Assembly: GCA_028583405.1 (NCBI GenBank)
Contig: JAPTMU010000064.1
Span: 558,001-622,000, forward strand
Length of the DNA stretch: 64,000 nt
Source: Pogonophryne albipinna
Lineage: Eukaryota > Chordata > Actinopteri > Perciformes > Artedidraconidae
Reading direction: 5' to 3'
Position numbers and translations under genes: made by a program. The notes under the pieces were generated by a model. That model had not been told where the DNA came from, made no database searches, and saw only the letters and a list, made by a program, of their open reading frames with translations. Below, piece by piece: positions 1 through 60,314 of the stretch (within the stretch, counting starts at the first letter, position 1; every line of letters begins with the position of its first letter).

Positions 1-624
1 ATTAAGAAAATGGCACTTAAAATCAGTCATTAAAAAGAAAAGCTAATAAAATAAACATTAAAAGAAAAAAAATACAGTGATAAAAGTTACAGTGCAGTCT
101 AAGATATGAATAGTTCAATTAAAAGCAGCAACAAAAAGAAAAGTCTTCAGCCTGGATTTAAAAGTAGTCAGAGTTGCAGCGGACCTGCAGGTTTCTGGGA
201 GTTTGTTCCAGATATTTGGAGCATAATAACTGAACGCTGCTTCTCCATGTTTAGTTCTGACTCTGGGGACAGAAAGCTGACCAGTCCCTGAAGACCTGAG
301 AGATCTGGATGGTTCATAATTTAGCAGGAGGTCAGAAATGTATTTTGGGCCTAAACCATTCAAAGCTTTATAAACCAGCAGCAGTATTTTGAAATCTATT
401 CTTTGACACACAGGAAGCCAGTGTAAAGACTTCAGAACAGGAGTGATGTGATCCACTTTCTTAGTGTTAGTGAGGACTCGAGCAGCGGCGTTCTGAATCA
501 GCTGCAGCTTCCTAATAGATTTTTTAGTGAGACCTGTGAAGACACCATTGCAGTAGTCCAGTCTACTGAAGATAAAAGCATGGACAAGTTTTTCCAAATC
601 CTGCTGTGACATTAGTCCATACAA
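1..624 (-). repeat. 3' end of an L2-type LINE (5'-truncated)
   Basis: An uninterrupted 169-codon frame (624-115) matches the C-terminal, post-catalytic part of a reverse transcriptase from L2/CR1-group non-LTR retrotransposons. Landmarks in order are FSRLDYCNGVF, KLQLIQNAAARVLT, HITPVLKSLHWLPV, RIDFKILLLVYKALNG, PSRSLRSS and TTFKSRLKTFLF, followed by the stop. The polymerase and endonuclease domains are absent, so this is a dead 5'-truncated copy. Positions 1-114 are the A-rich 3' untranslated part and may continue off the window. Confidence 0.9.
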
Positions 625-817
625 ACTATATCAAATCTTAATTTAAGTGCTAACACTAGCCTCAATATGATTGATTACAAAACAATGCAGCCATCTAACA
701 TTAGTTGTATCTACATTTTAATAACAGACTAGTAAAATGACATTGAAGGAGTATTCAACAATATATCAAAATGGAGATAAATCGTAAGCCTCAAACATTT
801 AATTGAACAATAGTTGG

Positions 818-1263
818 TTAAAGAAGCCCTATTATACTTTTGGCAGTTTTCCATTTCCTGTAGTGTGTTATATACGTTTTTGTGCATGTAAATGGTCTAC
901 AAAGGCTAAAATCCCAAAGTCCCGCCTCTGCCTGAAACGCCTCCATTGGACTCCTTTGTTTACTTCTGTAACAAAGTGACATCATTATGTAACACTTGTG
1001 TTTCTATTGGCTAGCGCTCCAACACATTGTATTTGATAGGTTAAGGGGCGGGACATCTTTAAGCAGTTGATCAATCACAACAGAGAAAGCCAGCCAACCA
1101 ATCAGAGCAGACTGGGCTCTGGTTTCAGACAGAGGGTGAAAAGAGCAGCTGCAGCACAGGCAGTATGAGAAAAATAAAGAGCTTTTTGAATGGTAAAGCA
1201 TGTGAACATGACACAGAAGAGGCACACAATACAAATATGAGCCTGAAATTTGAGCATTATAGG
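818..1263. repeat. MITE of a TTAA-flanked family (CCAAT-bearing)
   Basis: The left end is TTAA (818-821) followed by AGAAGCCCTATTATAC. The right end GAGCATTATAGG is a degenerate inverted copy, and the right TTAA has been lost. The interior shares landmarks with the element at 3783-4724: a CTCCATTGGA segment, ACCAATCAGAGCA, GACAGAGGGTGAA and a CAGTATGAGAAA stretch. A further relic is at about 53927-54215. It is non-coding. Confidence 0.6.
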
Positions 1264-3778
1264 ACAGAAGAGAAGTTCTGCTTCACTCCACAAACAAAGA
1301 CGTCACCAAGGTCAGCACCTAACTTGCTGAATGGGCCTCCTTAATAAAGCTAACTTCATTAAAGAAGTTAATTGGGAGGCGAGAGTATGAGTCAGGCTTT
1401 AAAACATGCATCCCTGGTGTATTACATAGGCCCATTATGTTGTTGTTTTGTCCATGGGAGTGTTATGATTGCACTTTATACTACTAATGTGATTTATTGA
1501 TGGCTATTAGGACTTGTTCACTCTCCCCTGCACAAATCATAAAAAGACTATATATAGACTAATAGCCATCCTGGTGCTGGTAAAGTAAGGTAATTGAGTT
1601 TAACACACTGTAAATGTGAAAATGTATTAATAAAATCCAACAACAGCATATTAAATGAACAATACGCACACTTGTGAGTTCATGAGGTAAGTGTGACCAC
1701 ATCAGGAATATAAAAAGTGGAGATACTTCAAGAAAATGACCTCAGAGGATCATCTAAATGACGCATTGGCTTTACAGTAACACCAGCAATTACCGGATTC
1801 GATTAGTAGTCACTGTGCTGAATGACAAAGAATATACCCACAACAAAATGACAGTGTGTTTTAGCATCTGTGTGTCATTACACGCTCTATGATTTGATGC
1901 ATACTCTAACGCTTCTTTATCATTTTGGTAAAACACTACCACCTGCCTCATATTGCGCTTGTCTATCATAAAGTGCTTCTGCGCCCTATCATTGTCAGGT
2001 GATTACATGAGAGATATAAGTGAGAGTGAATCACAACCAGTAGCATTCAGACTAAGTTATACATTACCTCGTGCAGAGAGAAGGAACCGATGAAAGCCTA
2101 AGCAGTGTGTGGGAGTTATGTTCGCATGTGTATAAGAAAAGGAGGCATGTCTTTTTTTTCTTCCACGTGTTGACAGGGTGCTACGCTATATTAGCGGTCA
2201 GGCCTGGTCAGAGATAATGAAGCTGAGGTCTGGGTCAGCCTGAGTCTGTCATCGGGCTTATCACCACACAAGTGCACACAGACATGCGTATTACAGTCTT
2301 ACTTTTGTTAAGTCTGCTACTTCAGCACTGGACTCGAGTTTTGATAATGCCAACAGTGTTGAAATCATACTTTTTCTAGCACCAAAACAGTTCTTTATTT
2401 GGACAAAACTTATTGAATGCTGTCCAAAGATAAGCAGTCGTTTTATAACTTCCCTTAGATAAGAAGCCCTGACGATTGATAGCCAGTCCAACACACTGGA
2501 CCAAATGTGTCCCATCTGAGCAGACTTTTGACATTACTGTACTCGGGGCTATTATTAGAACCAACTCCGAAAATAGACATTCTAAACTGACCAGCTGTTT
2601 TTGATTGAGAGAAGAGAATAGTAAGACAGATGGGAAAAGTACCTCCATGAACTTTTCCTTTCCTGTCTCCCCTTACAGTCTTGGGTTTCTTGGCACACAG
2701 GAGTACCGACTACTTTACATCTTCTAACTTACCTACTTGTTTCAGTTTGGGGGATTATTTGAAGACTATCTGCTTGCAGCTGGTTATCGGTTTGTCTTGC
2801 CGTCTATATTTCCTGTTAAATCAAATCTGTTTTCTGTCTTCTTCTTCGGCCCCTGTTAATCATGGTCTTAAAACAGCTTGAGCCACAACAGATTCAGATG
2901 CATGTCTGTAAGGTTTAGTAGTGGAGAGAGAGAGTGATCCACATGGAGTCTGCCAGGGACACTTTTACACCCGTCTTTAAAATAAACACCTGCTGCCGTG
3001 GCTGAAGTGCCGGAGGGACATCAGAGATCCTGCAGTGTGTAACCGCACGGCTCTGATTAGATAATGAAACTGAGCTAACAGAGTTCCAGCATTACAAACT
3101 AGCTCTCATGTCCACAAGTCTAAATTGGATATCCTGTACAAGCACATGAACACACACGCATCTGACGTGCAGCCGTAGGGGAGGGCAAACGCACATTAAA
3201 CTGTTTGCCCACCTCTCAAATTCAGCACCCATGAGGGTTTACTCAAACGTTGCACCTGTTAGTGCCATTAAACCTGGTTCCCTCTTTAAGTTTCTTCTGC
3301 TTATTGAAGTGTTTGGTTTGTGACCACTGAGACATTTGTATCTGACAAACAACTCACTTGAGCAACACAACTCCAATAATTAAGAGTGTTTTCAAACGTA
3401 CGTATAGTTTGTTAAAAACCGTTGATTTCATTAAACAAATCCCAGAATCCAAGTGCACTTAGCTATGAGATACATTTATCTTAACTTAAGAGTATACCTG
3501 ACGTGGCCTAAAATAAGCAAAGATATCACAAACATGGGCTCAATTCAGTGTGGCAAACTAACGAATCAGAATTAAAAAGATGGAAATATGTCTCAAAAGT
3601 GCTGCATCGAATACTATCGAATACACCTCCTTTAGTACGGTATGGCCATCTTAATTGGGAAAGGTAGTTACCTAATAGTTGTCTATGTCATATATTTGTG
3701 CTGATACTTTAGCAATGAAACATTATAATTTGCTTCATTTTAAAATATCCCTGGTCATTGTGAAGAAGAACATGTGTA
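1264..3778. other. Gene-free stretch
   Basis: AT-rich single-copy-looking DNA. No exon with homology, RNA gene or strong repeat was recognised. The open frames here are short and show no family features. If eva1c-like continues left, this is intron. Confidence 0.4.
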
Positions 3779-4728
3779 TTAAAGGTCCCATGACATGCTT
3801 TTCTGGTTATTACCCTTCGCCTTGTGTGTTATGAAGCTTTTTCTGCAAACGGTCTTCAGAGTCACAAACCCTCAAAGTACACCCTGTAGCGAGTAAAGCT
3901 TTAACACAGAAAATACCTGTCTATGCTGCCCCAGAATGCCTCATTGGAGATCTTTCTTTTTCCATTTTTTTCTTCCTGGTCACAGTGACGTAACGAAATG
4001 GACCAATCCGTGGAGCTCCTCACAACACACACACACTCTCTCTCAGCCTTATCTTTTCTCCGCCTTATCTTTTCTCCACCACGCTACTCCGCGGAGTTTC
4101 GCCGGCACACACACTCACTCAGCCTTATCTTTTCCCCGCCACGCTACTCCGCAGAGTTTCGCCGGCACACACACTCACTCAGCCTTATCTTTTCTCAGGC
4201 TGTGAGTGTGTGGCGAACTGTGTGGCGAACAGCCTGGCTGTGAGTGTATGTGTGTGCTCAGGCTGAGTTCCGCGGTGTCTCGCTGTCTCGCAGACCCCAC
4301 GCAGCAACCAGGAAGTAATACAGCTCACACTGTCCGCTCCTCGAGCCTCAAAGGGCAGAGCAGCGAGCCCCACAACGTCCTGCCAACACGGCACCCAGAC
4401 CCCACGCAGCATTCTCATCTGTTTGTCATTACTGGTGTCATTTCCTGGTTGCTAACAAACACTATTGTAACACATAATCACTGGTGTTCCGCTGTAACGG
4501 TGGTGGACTCATCAGAACAGAGTGGGCGAGCTGACCAATCAGAGCACAGTGGGCTCACAGGGAGGGGGGGGCAGGAGCTCCAACAAGCCGTTTAAGACAG
4601 AGAGTGAATACACATACTATACAGAGATGCTGTATGAGAAACCAATGTGATTTTGGAACATTGAACAATGTCAATCTATTCTAGTAGACCTCAACAATGG
4701 AATTATGATCATGACATGGGACCTTTAA
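3779..4728. mobile_element. Non-autonomous DNA transposon with TTAA ends
   Basis: Inverted termini AGGTCCCATGACATG (from 3783) and CATGACATGGGACCT (to 4724) are each bordered by TTAA (3779-3782 and 4725-4728). A TTAA target duplication is the hallmark of piggyBac-type transposition. The 942-bp interior has no transposase frame. It holds a 60-bp tandem repeat and a CCAAT-box-like GACCAATCAGAGCA. Confidence 0.75.
4081..4200 (+). repeat. Two-copy 60-bp tandem repeat inside the TTAA element
   Basis: Copies at 4081-4140 and 4141-4200 start ACGCTACTCCGC and differ at only a few positions. A degenerate partial unit precedes them. Because the period is a multiple of three, the frames run through as repetitive peptides, which is not evidence for coding. 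Confidence 0.85.
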
Positions 4729-5574
4729 ATCTATATGTGAATCCAAACACAGATGTTGAGTGTTAAAAAGATAAATGTTAACCTCTCAAAAATGTAGCCG
4801 GGATTAAGTAGTTTACAACACTGATCTTTATCACTTAAACCCTAAATATGGTAATAAATAATGCTCTGCCCAACATGAATCAACCCCTTATCTCAGCTGA
4901 GGAGTTCTCACCTAGATCCCTGCTTGCAGTATTTTCGCTGCAGCTGTGCTGTAAATCTTTCTGGTATAAACAATGGCCTACAGAGTAAGAAATGAATTTG
5001 ATCCACAATGCTGGGTCTTTTTTCACATTGCGATGCTGCGGGAGGTTCTGTGCAGTTTTGATATAAGGCAGACTCACACTAGCATACACTGTCCCGCCGG
5101 TCACCACTTGACACTTTGACTCACACACATTACGCAGAACACCTTTTAAGCTCATATTTCTTAACCCCGAGACAAAAGAAGACAGGATGTAAGTGTGGGA
5201 GGGATGGAAAGAGAAGGATAGGGGAGAAAATGACTTTCCATGAAGGTGATGCAGACATAAACCAAAAGGTCAGAGATATTTGTATCATACCGATATACCA
5301 TTTATAAGTATTATATATACTTCATATTGCATGAGGAATACAACTGACACTTGGAAATGACAACGATAAGGATCATGCAGACAACAATGTAAAGCAATAG
5401 TTGGCAATTTTAAGAAATACACTTTTTGTGGTTTCCTCATTTTCAGTCATCATCCAAAACTGAGATAATCTCCAGATTGGAGACAGACATCAATCTTCTC
5501 ATTTTGGCCAGAAAGTGAGTAAGTGCATTTCCCAAAAAATTGCGTTTTGTTTCTAGATTCTGGATTCATACATA
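4729..5574. other. Gene-free stretch
   Basis: No exon, RNA gene or recognisable repeat was seen between the TTAA element and the hAT MITE. Confidence 0.4.
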
Positions 5575-5582
5575 CTGTAGGG

Positions 5583-6138
5583 CAGGGTTGTCAAACTCAA
5601 TTTCTTCGCGGGCCAGATCAGCATTATGGTTGCACTCAAAGGGCCGGTTGTAACTTTAAGACCATATATCAAAATACATATATAAATATTTAATATATAT
5701 AAAATAATGTATTATATGACATTATTGCCTCTGCATTGGATTATTATCGGATAGGGTAATAACTTCATAATTAACTACGTCTGAAAGCAAAAGTCTAGGG
5801 CAAATCATTGCAGGTCTCTTCACTGAGAATGTTACAAAATGATTTAAAAAAAATCTAATTCTGAGAAAAAGGCAAATTCTAAGAAATGTTTTATATTTTG
5901 AAGAAAATAAGTCAAATTCTGAGAAAAAAACTTGTTCTGAGAAAAAAAGTCAAATTCTGAGAAAAAAGTCAAATTTGAGATGCATTGTGGGATATGTAGT
6001 TTATGGGCAACGTGCTTCTGTAAATCGGCATGTAACCGTATAATAAACATATTATATTCTTTGCAATCTTTTGAGGGGCCGCATGAAATGAAGTCGCGGG
6101 CCGGATTTGGCCCCCGGGCCTTGAGTTTGACACCCCTG
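5583..6138. mobile_element. hAT-type MITE with 8-bp target duplication
   Basis: The element starts CAGGGTTGTCAAACTCA and ends TGAGTTTGACACCCCTG, which are inverted copies. It is flanked by CTGTAGGG on both sides (5575-5582 and 6139-6146). Eight-base duplications and CAGGGGTGTC termini fit the hAT superfamily. The interior is AT-rich with GAGAAAAAGTCAAATTCT-like direct repeats and no transposase. Confidence 0.88.
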
Positions 6139-6146
6139 CTGTAGGG

Positions 6147-12533
<6,387 letters not shown>

Positions 12534-12541
12534 TTCACAAC

Positions 12542-13093
12542 CAGAGATGGCAAAAGTACATCCTTTACTCAAGTAGAAGTACAGATACGCTTGTTTAAAA
12601 ATACTCTGGTAAAGGTAGAAGTACTGACTAAACTTCTTTGCTAAAGTAAAAGTAAAGAAGTATGGGCTTCGAAATGTACTTAAGTAAAAAGTACCCATAA
12701 CTACCAACTTTTGTATAGAGTAACTGACCTCACGTTATATTAATATACCAATAATGTAATTGTTTGCTAATGAATGTTTCCATACTGAACAACGGCAAAA
12801 TGACAAAGTTCTCATTGGTCCCTCTTCTTTAGAGAAGACCAGGAAATGATGGATACACGGATCGTGTTCAAATCAATAGGCACGCAATGACTCTAAATAA
12901 TAATGATCACACCACCAAACGCAGAGTAACACACCTGTTTTGAAAATGTAAGAAGTAGAAAGTACAGGTATTTGTGTTAAAAATGTAAGAAGTAAAAGTA
13001 GAAACTCGTTAGAAAAATAAGTAGTGGAGTAAAGTACTGATACCAGAAAGATGAACTTAAGTACAGTAACGAAGCATTTGTACTCCACCTCTG
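12542..13093. mobile_element. hAT-type MITE (AGTAAAAGTA family) with 8-bp duplication
   Basis: The ends CAGAGATGGCAAAAGTAC and GTACTCCACCTCTG are inverted relatives. TTCACAAC flanks both sides (12534-12541 and 13094-13101). The interior is full of AAGTAAAAGTA and AAGTACTG motifs characteristic of a very abundant fish hAT-derived family. No coding capacity. Confidence 0.88.
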
Positions 13094-13101
13094 TTCACAA
13101 C

Positions 13102-14811
13102 ACACACACAACCATTTGGAAGCCATCAAAGTAATTTTGTCATTTTGGAGCCCAGGAACTGAGTGTGCCATTGTCTGGTGTAAGCGGCTCTCCTGGTTCC
13201 TACGTCCTGTTTACGAGGGGTGACGTGTGCAGAGGTGGTGAGCTCGCACCGCCGGGAGCAAAGCCGGCAGTTGGATTGAGCTGAGGGCAAGCCTCTGTGG
13301 AAAAACACGTGTTGAAAAGCTGGGCGTTGCTTCAATTGTGCATGTGGATTAAACACTGAACAGGGTTTTATATTCAGCACCAGATGCTGCTGGGTTTTAC
13401 TGACGGATGATGAATGCTGATAATCTTGGTTAAGCTAAGTTTGAAGGTTTGCATATAAAAACAAACTGAATTCATTAAATCACCAAATCTGTTCATGATA
13501 TTTGATCAACTAAATGTTGATTTTAATTTTGACAGTTATAATCCAGAGAAACATAACATGTAAGACAGGAGGAGGTGTGGTAGAGACAGTTATATTAAAA
13601 AATTGTTGATACAGATAATGCAACAATTATTTGTGATATAGATTAAATTATATCATCGACTATCAATTACTCTCTACCTTTAAGACCAAAAATAATCAAG
13701 AAGGGTAAATGCTGAAATGATTGGTCACTTAATTGATGAGACAAACAGCAAAAAAACGAATGTACAGCTATTTAAATAATGTAATATTTGTTTAAGCAAA
13801 AGCTAAACAAATTCTCTTTTTTGTATAATTAACTGAATATGGTTTTGGAGTGGTGATGGGAAAAAACCAGATCTTAAGACATCACCTCAGGCCTGGAAAA
13901 TCAACACTTTTTCATAATTTTTCATCATTTCGTGGACCATTAGATTGATTAATGAATGAGGGAAATAATCAGCAGATTAACGGATGATGGAAAGCTGCTT
14001 CCTGCTCTGAATCAGCAGCAGTATTTTCACTGTGTGACCGCCTCGCTGCCCCTGTTGGTTTTACTGTATTAAGCACCCGGTGCTTAATTACAGTGAAGTC
14101 AATCTCCTGCCAGCACAGCCTGCTCTCTGGCCCATTAGGAAAAAACAATGACCATGTATGGAAACACACACACACACACACACAGAGGAGGAGAATACAT
14201 AAAAAACGAGTTCCACTGTTAAAGGTACCGAGACAGAGTGGGGTGTTGTTTTGTGCGCACTGTATCTAGGTGATCTCACAATGTTGTCATCTGTCCACAC
14301 GTGAAACCTACAGTTCCCTATCAGTGTGTGGTCCACTTCTCCCTCTCAACACATGTTTCTTCATGTTTCACACATACTCCATCTTCCAAATAATAGGCAC
14401 TCGCACCAACTTACCCTCTCATACGCTCTCATATCCCAAACAGCGTGGGATCAAAACAGCGAGACATTCCTCAGGGCAACGCAAGGTGAGGCATTTAAAC
14501 TCCACAACAACAAAAGGTAAAAACAGTCTTAGAGGTGGATTAAATATTCAGAGACATTATTTTAAACTATTCAAAGTGTAAAGCAATTAGGACGGACAAC
14601 AGGAGAGTTGCCCCCACTTCTCAAAAAACTCAAACAACTTCAGCACAGAACAAAAATAAGCCAGATTACAGCAGGGAGATTTAAATACGTATCCAGGCAT
14701 ATGACGAGGTGACACTTACACACTCATTGCTGAATGGAAAATCCTCCGAGAGTCCAGGCAGTAACTTTCTCCCCGAGCGTGTGTTTGTTTCTGTCTTGTC
14801 AAACACTGCCC
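13102..14811. other. Gene-free AT-rich stretch, decayed repeat at 13600-13980
   Basis: Positions 13600-13980 carry ATTGATTAATGAA-type sequence like the decayed fish hAT relics seen near 56.6 and 58.0 kb. No gene was seen. Confidence 0.4.
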
Positions 14812-15400
14812 CCTCCTCCTCCTCCTCCTCCTCTTCGTCCCGCCAGGAGAGCTGCGACTGGCTTTGCCGTAAAAACAAGCGTTCACGTGAATAGTCCACT
14901 GTGGATACAACCATCAGAGAGCACAGTCCAAAAAAGGAAAAGAAAGAAGGAGGGAGGGAGTAAACAAAAAGGATAACCTCTTTAAAAAGGTCTCCTCCTT
15001 TTCAAGCCTAACAGAGTTTGTAAAGAGTTTCCTCTTCTTTTCTTCTTCCCATCCAGAGAGAATAAGGCTTTTCTAATGCTTCTCCTCTTTAAGTTTTCCC
15101 TTCCTTCCTGCTCTCAGGGAGAGAGAAAGTTAAACCCGGCTTTAGACAACTGGAATGTGACAGCAGGAGAGAGCGAGGGAGAGAGAACAGAGTGGTGAGG
15201 GAGGGAGGGAGAGAAAGAGAGGCAGGAGCAGGGACATGTAGTGTCTACCTACACAGCCCACTGCTGTGTGAGTGAGCAGTCACAGAGAGGTAGAGAGGGA
15301 GGGAAGGAGGAGGGGAGGGGGCTATGAGTGTACGCATGAGTGTGTGTGAGAGAGAGAGGGAGGAAGGGAGGGAGGAAGGGAGGGAAAGAGTCAACGTGCA
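14812..15400. repeat. (CCT)n and purine-rich low-complexity block
   Basis: A CCT array at about 14812-14833 is followed by pyrimidine-rich and then GGGA/GAGA-rich sequence up to about 15400. Arg- and Pro-rich frames here result from composition. A CpG-poor cryptic promoter is possible, but nothing in the sequence establishes one. Confidence 0.65.
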
Positions 15401-17689
15401 GCTCCAGGAAATGACCTGTGAATTTCATTCAGCTCAGATTGGTGATCTGGGACTGTGGAGTGTAAAGGGCCGGAGCACTGCTCCTCACGGCTGCATGTAT
15501 AGTCAGAGGGGCTGCATGACCCTATATAATGAGTTCAAAATATAAATCTGTCCAAAGTGTTTAGACACAGTTTATAAAATGGTTCCTATATTATGTCTAG
15601 TTAAATAAGGACTTTATTACTTATAATGTTGGGTTTTATACTTGTATGTTTCTTTAACATTTTTAAACCATTTTTTCTAGGTTAATTAACCAGAAAATGA
15701 ACTTTAATGTGAAATGGATAAAAGTATAGACATTTGTTATATATATTTATTTTGTATCGTGTGGATGTGGGTTACCACTTTGATTTCCTTGGAAGAACCA
15801 ATCAGAATGTAGGACACAGATTTGGGGAGTTTGTCATTGTTTCCTTCATAACCTTTATTGGAAGACATTTAGATGTTTGTACACAATGACATTGTCTCCG
15901 ATTTTAAGTTTGCTTGAAGAATGTGCTTTTTCTTTGTTACCATTTTGATAGAAATAGGCAAAATGATCCTTGATACAAACGTTTCATATTCTTACCCTTT
16001 CCCATTTTCAAAAAACATACAATAATCCGTTTTTTTTCAACACTTTTTAATAACGAATCATTTAGATCCATGTTTGCTAGCTTGCCGTCTTATTCTCCTC
16101 TGCCTTTCTTGCCTTGTTGCTATATATCTTGGTACTATGTGGCTGTAAACTGTCAGGCTGTGAAACATCATCATGAAGGTGTATTAAGTTTCAACATGTG
16201 CGTGCTTCCTTGGTGTCGTGCATGTGCTGTGAGAGATCAAAACCACACAGGGCGACTTGAATTGAACTATTGCATTGACTCAAATCAAAATGTGAAAAAT
16301 AATTCATGTATACTACTCATAAATTAAACAAAATGGTGCTTGGCTTAATGTCCTCTTGAAAAATCAAGAAAGCTGCTAAAATGAAATGAGAACGGCCTCT
16401 TGTGTTTTTATATACATTGCCCCTGGCTACTGTTGTTGTTTATGACATGTCATTGTGGATAAAGCTGAAACTGTTTTATGAGGTGTGCACGTTGACTCCT
16501 CTGCAAGCCTCTGAGACCTACAGTTACTCAGTTCTCTGCATGGATCCACAGAGACATTTAAATGTATCCTGCAGAACTATAATTCTAGCTCAAGACACCC
16601 TGGGAATTCTCCACTTGGTTCCCACCCCCTACACTGCCCCTCCACACACACACAAGCTAACTCTCCCTTCTCTCCCTTCCTCTCTCCCTCTGTCCCTCTG
16701 TCCTCGTCCACCGCAGGAGGAAAACTGAAACCAGCCACAGACTGGAAAGCATTAGTCTGCCCCCCTACACCCCCCACACACTCTACATACAGACGAAAAC
16801 AAGAACGATGGATAACAAAAATGAGCCGAGTCGTTTTTACCGTGAGCGCAGAGTGACACGACAACAGCAGTTTACGACTCTGTGAAGCCGACAAACTTGG
16901 CAGCGAGTCGTGTTGCAGAGCTTTGCTTATTTTGCAGTTTTCAGACCAACAAAGAAGCAGTTGCTCATTTGAGAAAACAGGCCAAGTAAAGAAACCACAG
17001 GCCGGGGGGGGAGATGTTTGTGTTTGTTTGTGCATTCAGTTTGTGCATGTACTGTATAATCTATTTATGCTTGCTTTATTGTGTGTATTTATGTTTGTAC
17101 ATGCGTATACATGTATTTGTGTGCAAACATGTGACTGAGTGGATGTTAACTTGACTGCATGCTCCTATTATCCTGCAATTCTAAAGCGGACAAACAGCCT
17201 AAAGCCAAACGCAGAACATTCCTCCGCTCTGGAAAGCGCTTGATATGTTGGGGGCTGGAACAGTTACAGGGACATAAGTGGCTTTGACTAGCGGCAGCGG
17301 AGCGACAGACCCCAGAATGATCATCGGGGAGGCCCTCTGCGTCCCACTCCCATACAGATCAGTGCTAATGAGACATAAAGCCTCCACAGAAGTGCCACAG
17401 TGGTCAGGTAGAAGTGAGCGGTCAGTATTGAGCCAGGCAGACATTGATCATCCACAGTGTCATGAGACCGTCTGCAAAATGGGGAGAAGAGAGTGGAGGA
17501 AAAGAAGGAAGGAAATCTAACAACTGAGCATTTCTGCAAGTCAGAAATTACTGCAGCACATACTGTACATACAAACAGAACAAAAACATCATTTAACCAT
17601 TCATAATTATACATTTAACAATCCAATACTAGATCCAAACGAGCACATTTAGGATTCAACCAGTTTCCCTCGGTCAAAGCAGCAACACA
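15401..17689. other. Gene-free stretch
   Basis: No exon with recognisable homology. A long pyrimidine tract ends in CAG at 16716 on the plus strand and looks like a splice acceptor, but no coding exon follows. Confidence 0.4.
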
Positions 17690-18068
17690 AAAAGTACAAC
17701 CCTTGCATTGAAAAGTAGTATTTGCAGAAGGAGTTGAGTATCACGATTACTCGTTATGCTGAAAGGGCCCCTTAAAGTATCAAACTATCATACATTTGTA
17801 TTATCAGCACTTGCACATCTATACTTAAGAAGAATGATACTCTCTGAATTGGAACATTTTTTTTTAACACGTGTCAAATTCTATAAAGTAATCATGTTTT
17901 TATACAGTATTTATTTTTGCAATATGACTATACGTGTTAATCAATATAGTGGAGTAAATAGTAGTTTTCTCTGAATGTAAAGGAATAAAAGTAGAACGTA
18001 GCATTACATATAAACACAATATCTTCTACTTTACTTGAGGAAATGTACTCAGTTCCGTTGCACCACTC
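17690..18068. repeat. Decayed AGTAAAAGTA-family relic
   Basis: Fragments such as GTGGAGTAAATAGTAG, AAAGTAGAACGTAGC and CTTGAGGAAATGTACTC recall the fish family that also gave 12542-13093. Termini and target duplication could not be found, so the limits are approximate. Confidence 0.45.
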
Positions 18069-24742
<6,674 letters not shown>

Positions 24743-25363
24743 AAGTGTGTGGTTAATGAATTACAGCCTTGACAGATCAGGATTAGCCCAGGGGCGGAGA
24801 ACAGATAAAAAGGAAGACCATCATTCTCCCTGTACCACACAGACAAAAAGCTCAAAACGGAAGATATGACGCCAAAGTTGTTTTTCTTCTCAAAACTTTG
24901 GAGGGTGAAAATAAGTTTAGAGACTTTGAAGCTCCCTCTAATTAAATAAAGTGCTTCGCCTGTCTAAAAACAAGAACTCATGTATTGTCTGCAAAGTGAT
25001 TATGGTTCCCTCTCCCTAAATCCATGCTTATGCCAAAGCACATACACCAAATTAATAATAGTAATAGCTACGACACAGTGTTTTTACTAAGGCTACCATG
25101 AAAGGGTTAGTGGGGTCCTATTATATTAATCTTTACTGTCCACTGGTAGAAACATATTTATAAGTTTGCACCCAATAGCATCATATTCATACCTAGAGAT
25201 ATACCTCTTCTCTGAGTAAAACAGTGCCTATTTCAGAGCAAGTCCTTCTGAAAAACAAAGCTATAACGTCATAGACAGGACTGAAGTCAAGCTGATCAGT
25301 GGGTGGACATCGCCCCCTGGTGGTAGGAAAGTGAAGCCCTCAGTAAAGGTGTTGGGGACTCAC

Positions 25364-60314
<34,951 letters not shown>

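Noticed and set aside
14681..14976. Arg-rich and Pro-rich frames around 14.8 kb
   Set aside because: They arise from the (CCT)n array; no homology or splice context.
16577..17035. 152-codon minus-strand frame
   Set aside because: No domain or family feature; part of it is the reverse complement of a pyrimidine-rich tract and the rest is low-complexity.
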